From: an uncultured Bacilli bacterium | GTDB taxonomy: Bacteria; Bacillota_I; Bacilli_A; RF39; UBA660 | NCBI GenBank assembly: GCA_944358275.1 | Contig: CALVQZ010000067.1 | Location: 1 to 5,674, forward strand | Reading direction: 5' to 3' | Length of the DNA stretch: 5,674 bases | Part shown: positions 5,667 to 5,674 of the stretch, piece by piece | Layout: every line of letters begins with the position of its first letter | Position numbering within the stretch: the first letter of the stretch is position 1 | Notes under the pieces: model-generated | Seen by the model: the letters and a program-made list of their open reading frames with translations, nothing else | What the model was told of the DNA's origin: nothing | The model's database searches: none | Made by a program: the position numbers and the translations under genes

Positions 5667-5674
5667 TCTTTCAC

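Noticed and set aside
1..5674. CRISPR array, tRNA or rRNA genes
   Set aside because: No regularly spaced short repeats, tRNA cloverleaf landmarks or rRNA-like sequence were seen on either strand.

Overview
This 5.7-kb window is very AT-rich, and every gene I can support lies on the minus strand, so the reading order is from high to low coordinates. AAGGAG/GGAGG-type ribosome binding sites, a class D sortase, a thioester/CnaB surface adhesin and a CwlD-like amidase all point to a low-GC Bacillota (Firmicutes) bacterium, of Clostridia or one of the AT-rich Bacilli lineages. TGG is used for Trp and there is no sign of UGA reassignment. I cannot name a genus.

Layout, in transcription order. (1) 5666-5013: a complete secreted or membrane-tethered N-acetylmuramoyl-L-alanine amidase (Amidase_3, CwlD-like). 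(2) 5052-3849: a block bounded by two imperfect direct copies of about 45 bp of the amidase 3' end. It contains a sigma-A-type promoter with a Gram-positive LexA (SOS) box between its -35 and -10 elements, a badly decayed fragment of a first dinD (DNA-damage-inducible protein D) copy, and a second nearly full-length dinD broken by a one-base frameshift and a nonsense codon. (3) 3822-2890: an intact Abi_2-family (AbiD/AbiF-type) HEPN protein with the R-x4-H ribonuclease motif, closed by a hairpin terminator. (4) 2720/2696-73: a two-gene surface unit, a thioester-domain adhesin with four CnaB domains and then its likely dedicated class D sortase. The two genes overlap by 19 nt and end in a strong terminator.

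How the parts may work together. The adhesin/sortase pair reads as a self-contained surface-anchoring operon: the adhesin carries the Cys-Gln pair of a covalent thioester adhesin, isopeptide triads in each CnaB domain, a degenerate IHDTA sorting signal, a membrane helix and a basic tail, and the sortase directly follows. Between the amidase and this operon sits a small accessory (defence-like) island: an SOS-type promoter, dinD remains and an Abi/HEPN effector. The most interesting possibility is that the decayed dinD copies leave the damage-responsive promoter driving the still-intact HEPN gene. That is inference from layout and the absence of a visible terminator in between.

The points most worth a second look are the LexA box, the tandem dinD relics, the amidase-end duplication flanking them, the apparent ATT start codon of the adhesin, and its non-LPxTG sorting signal.
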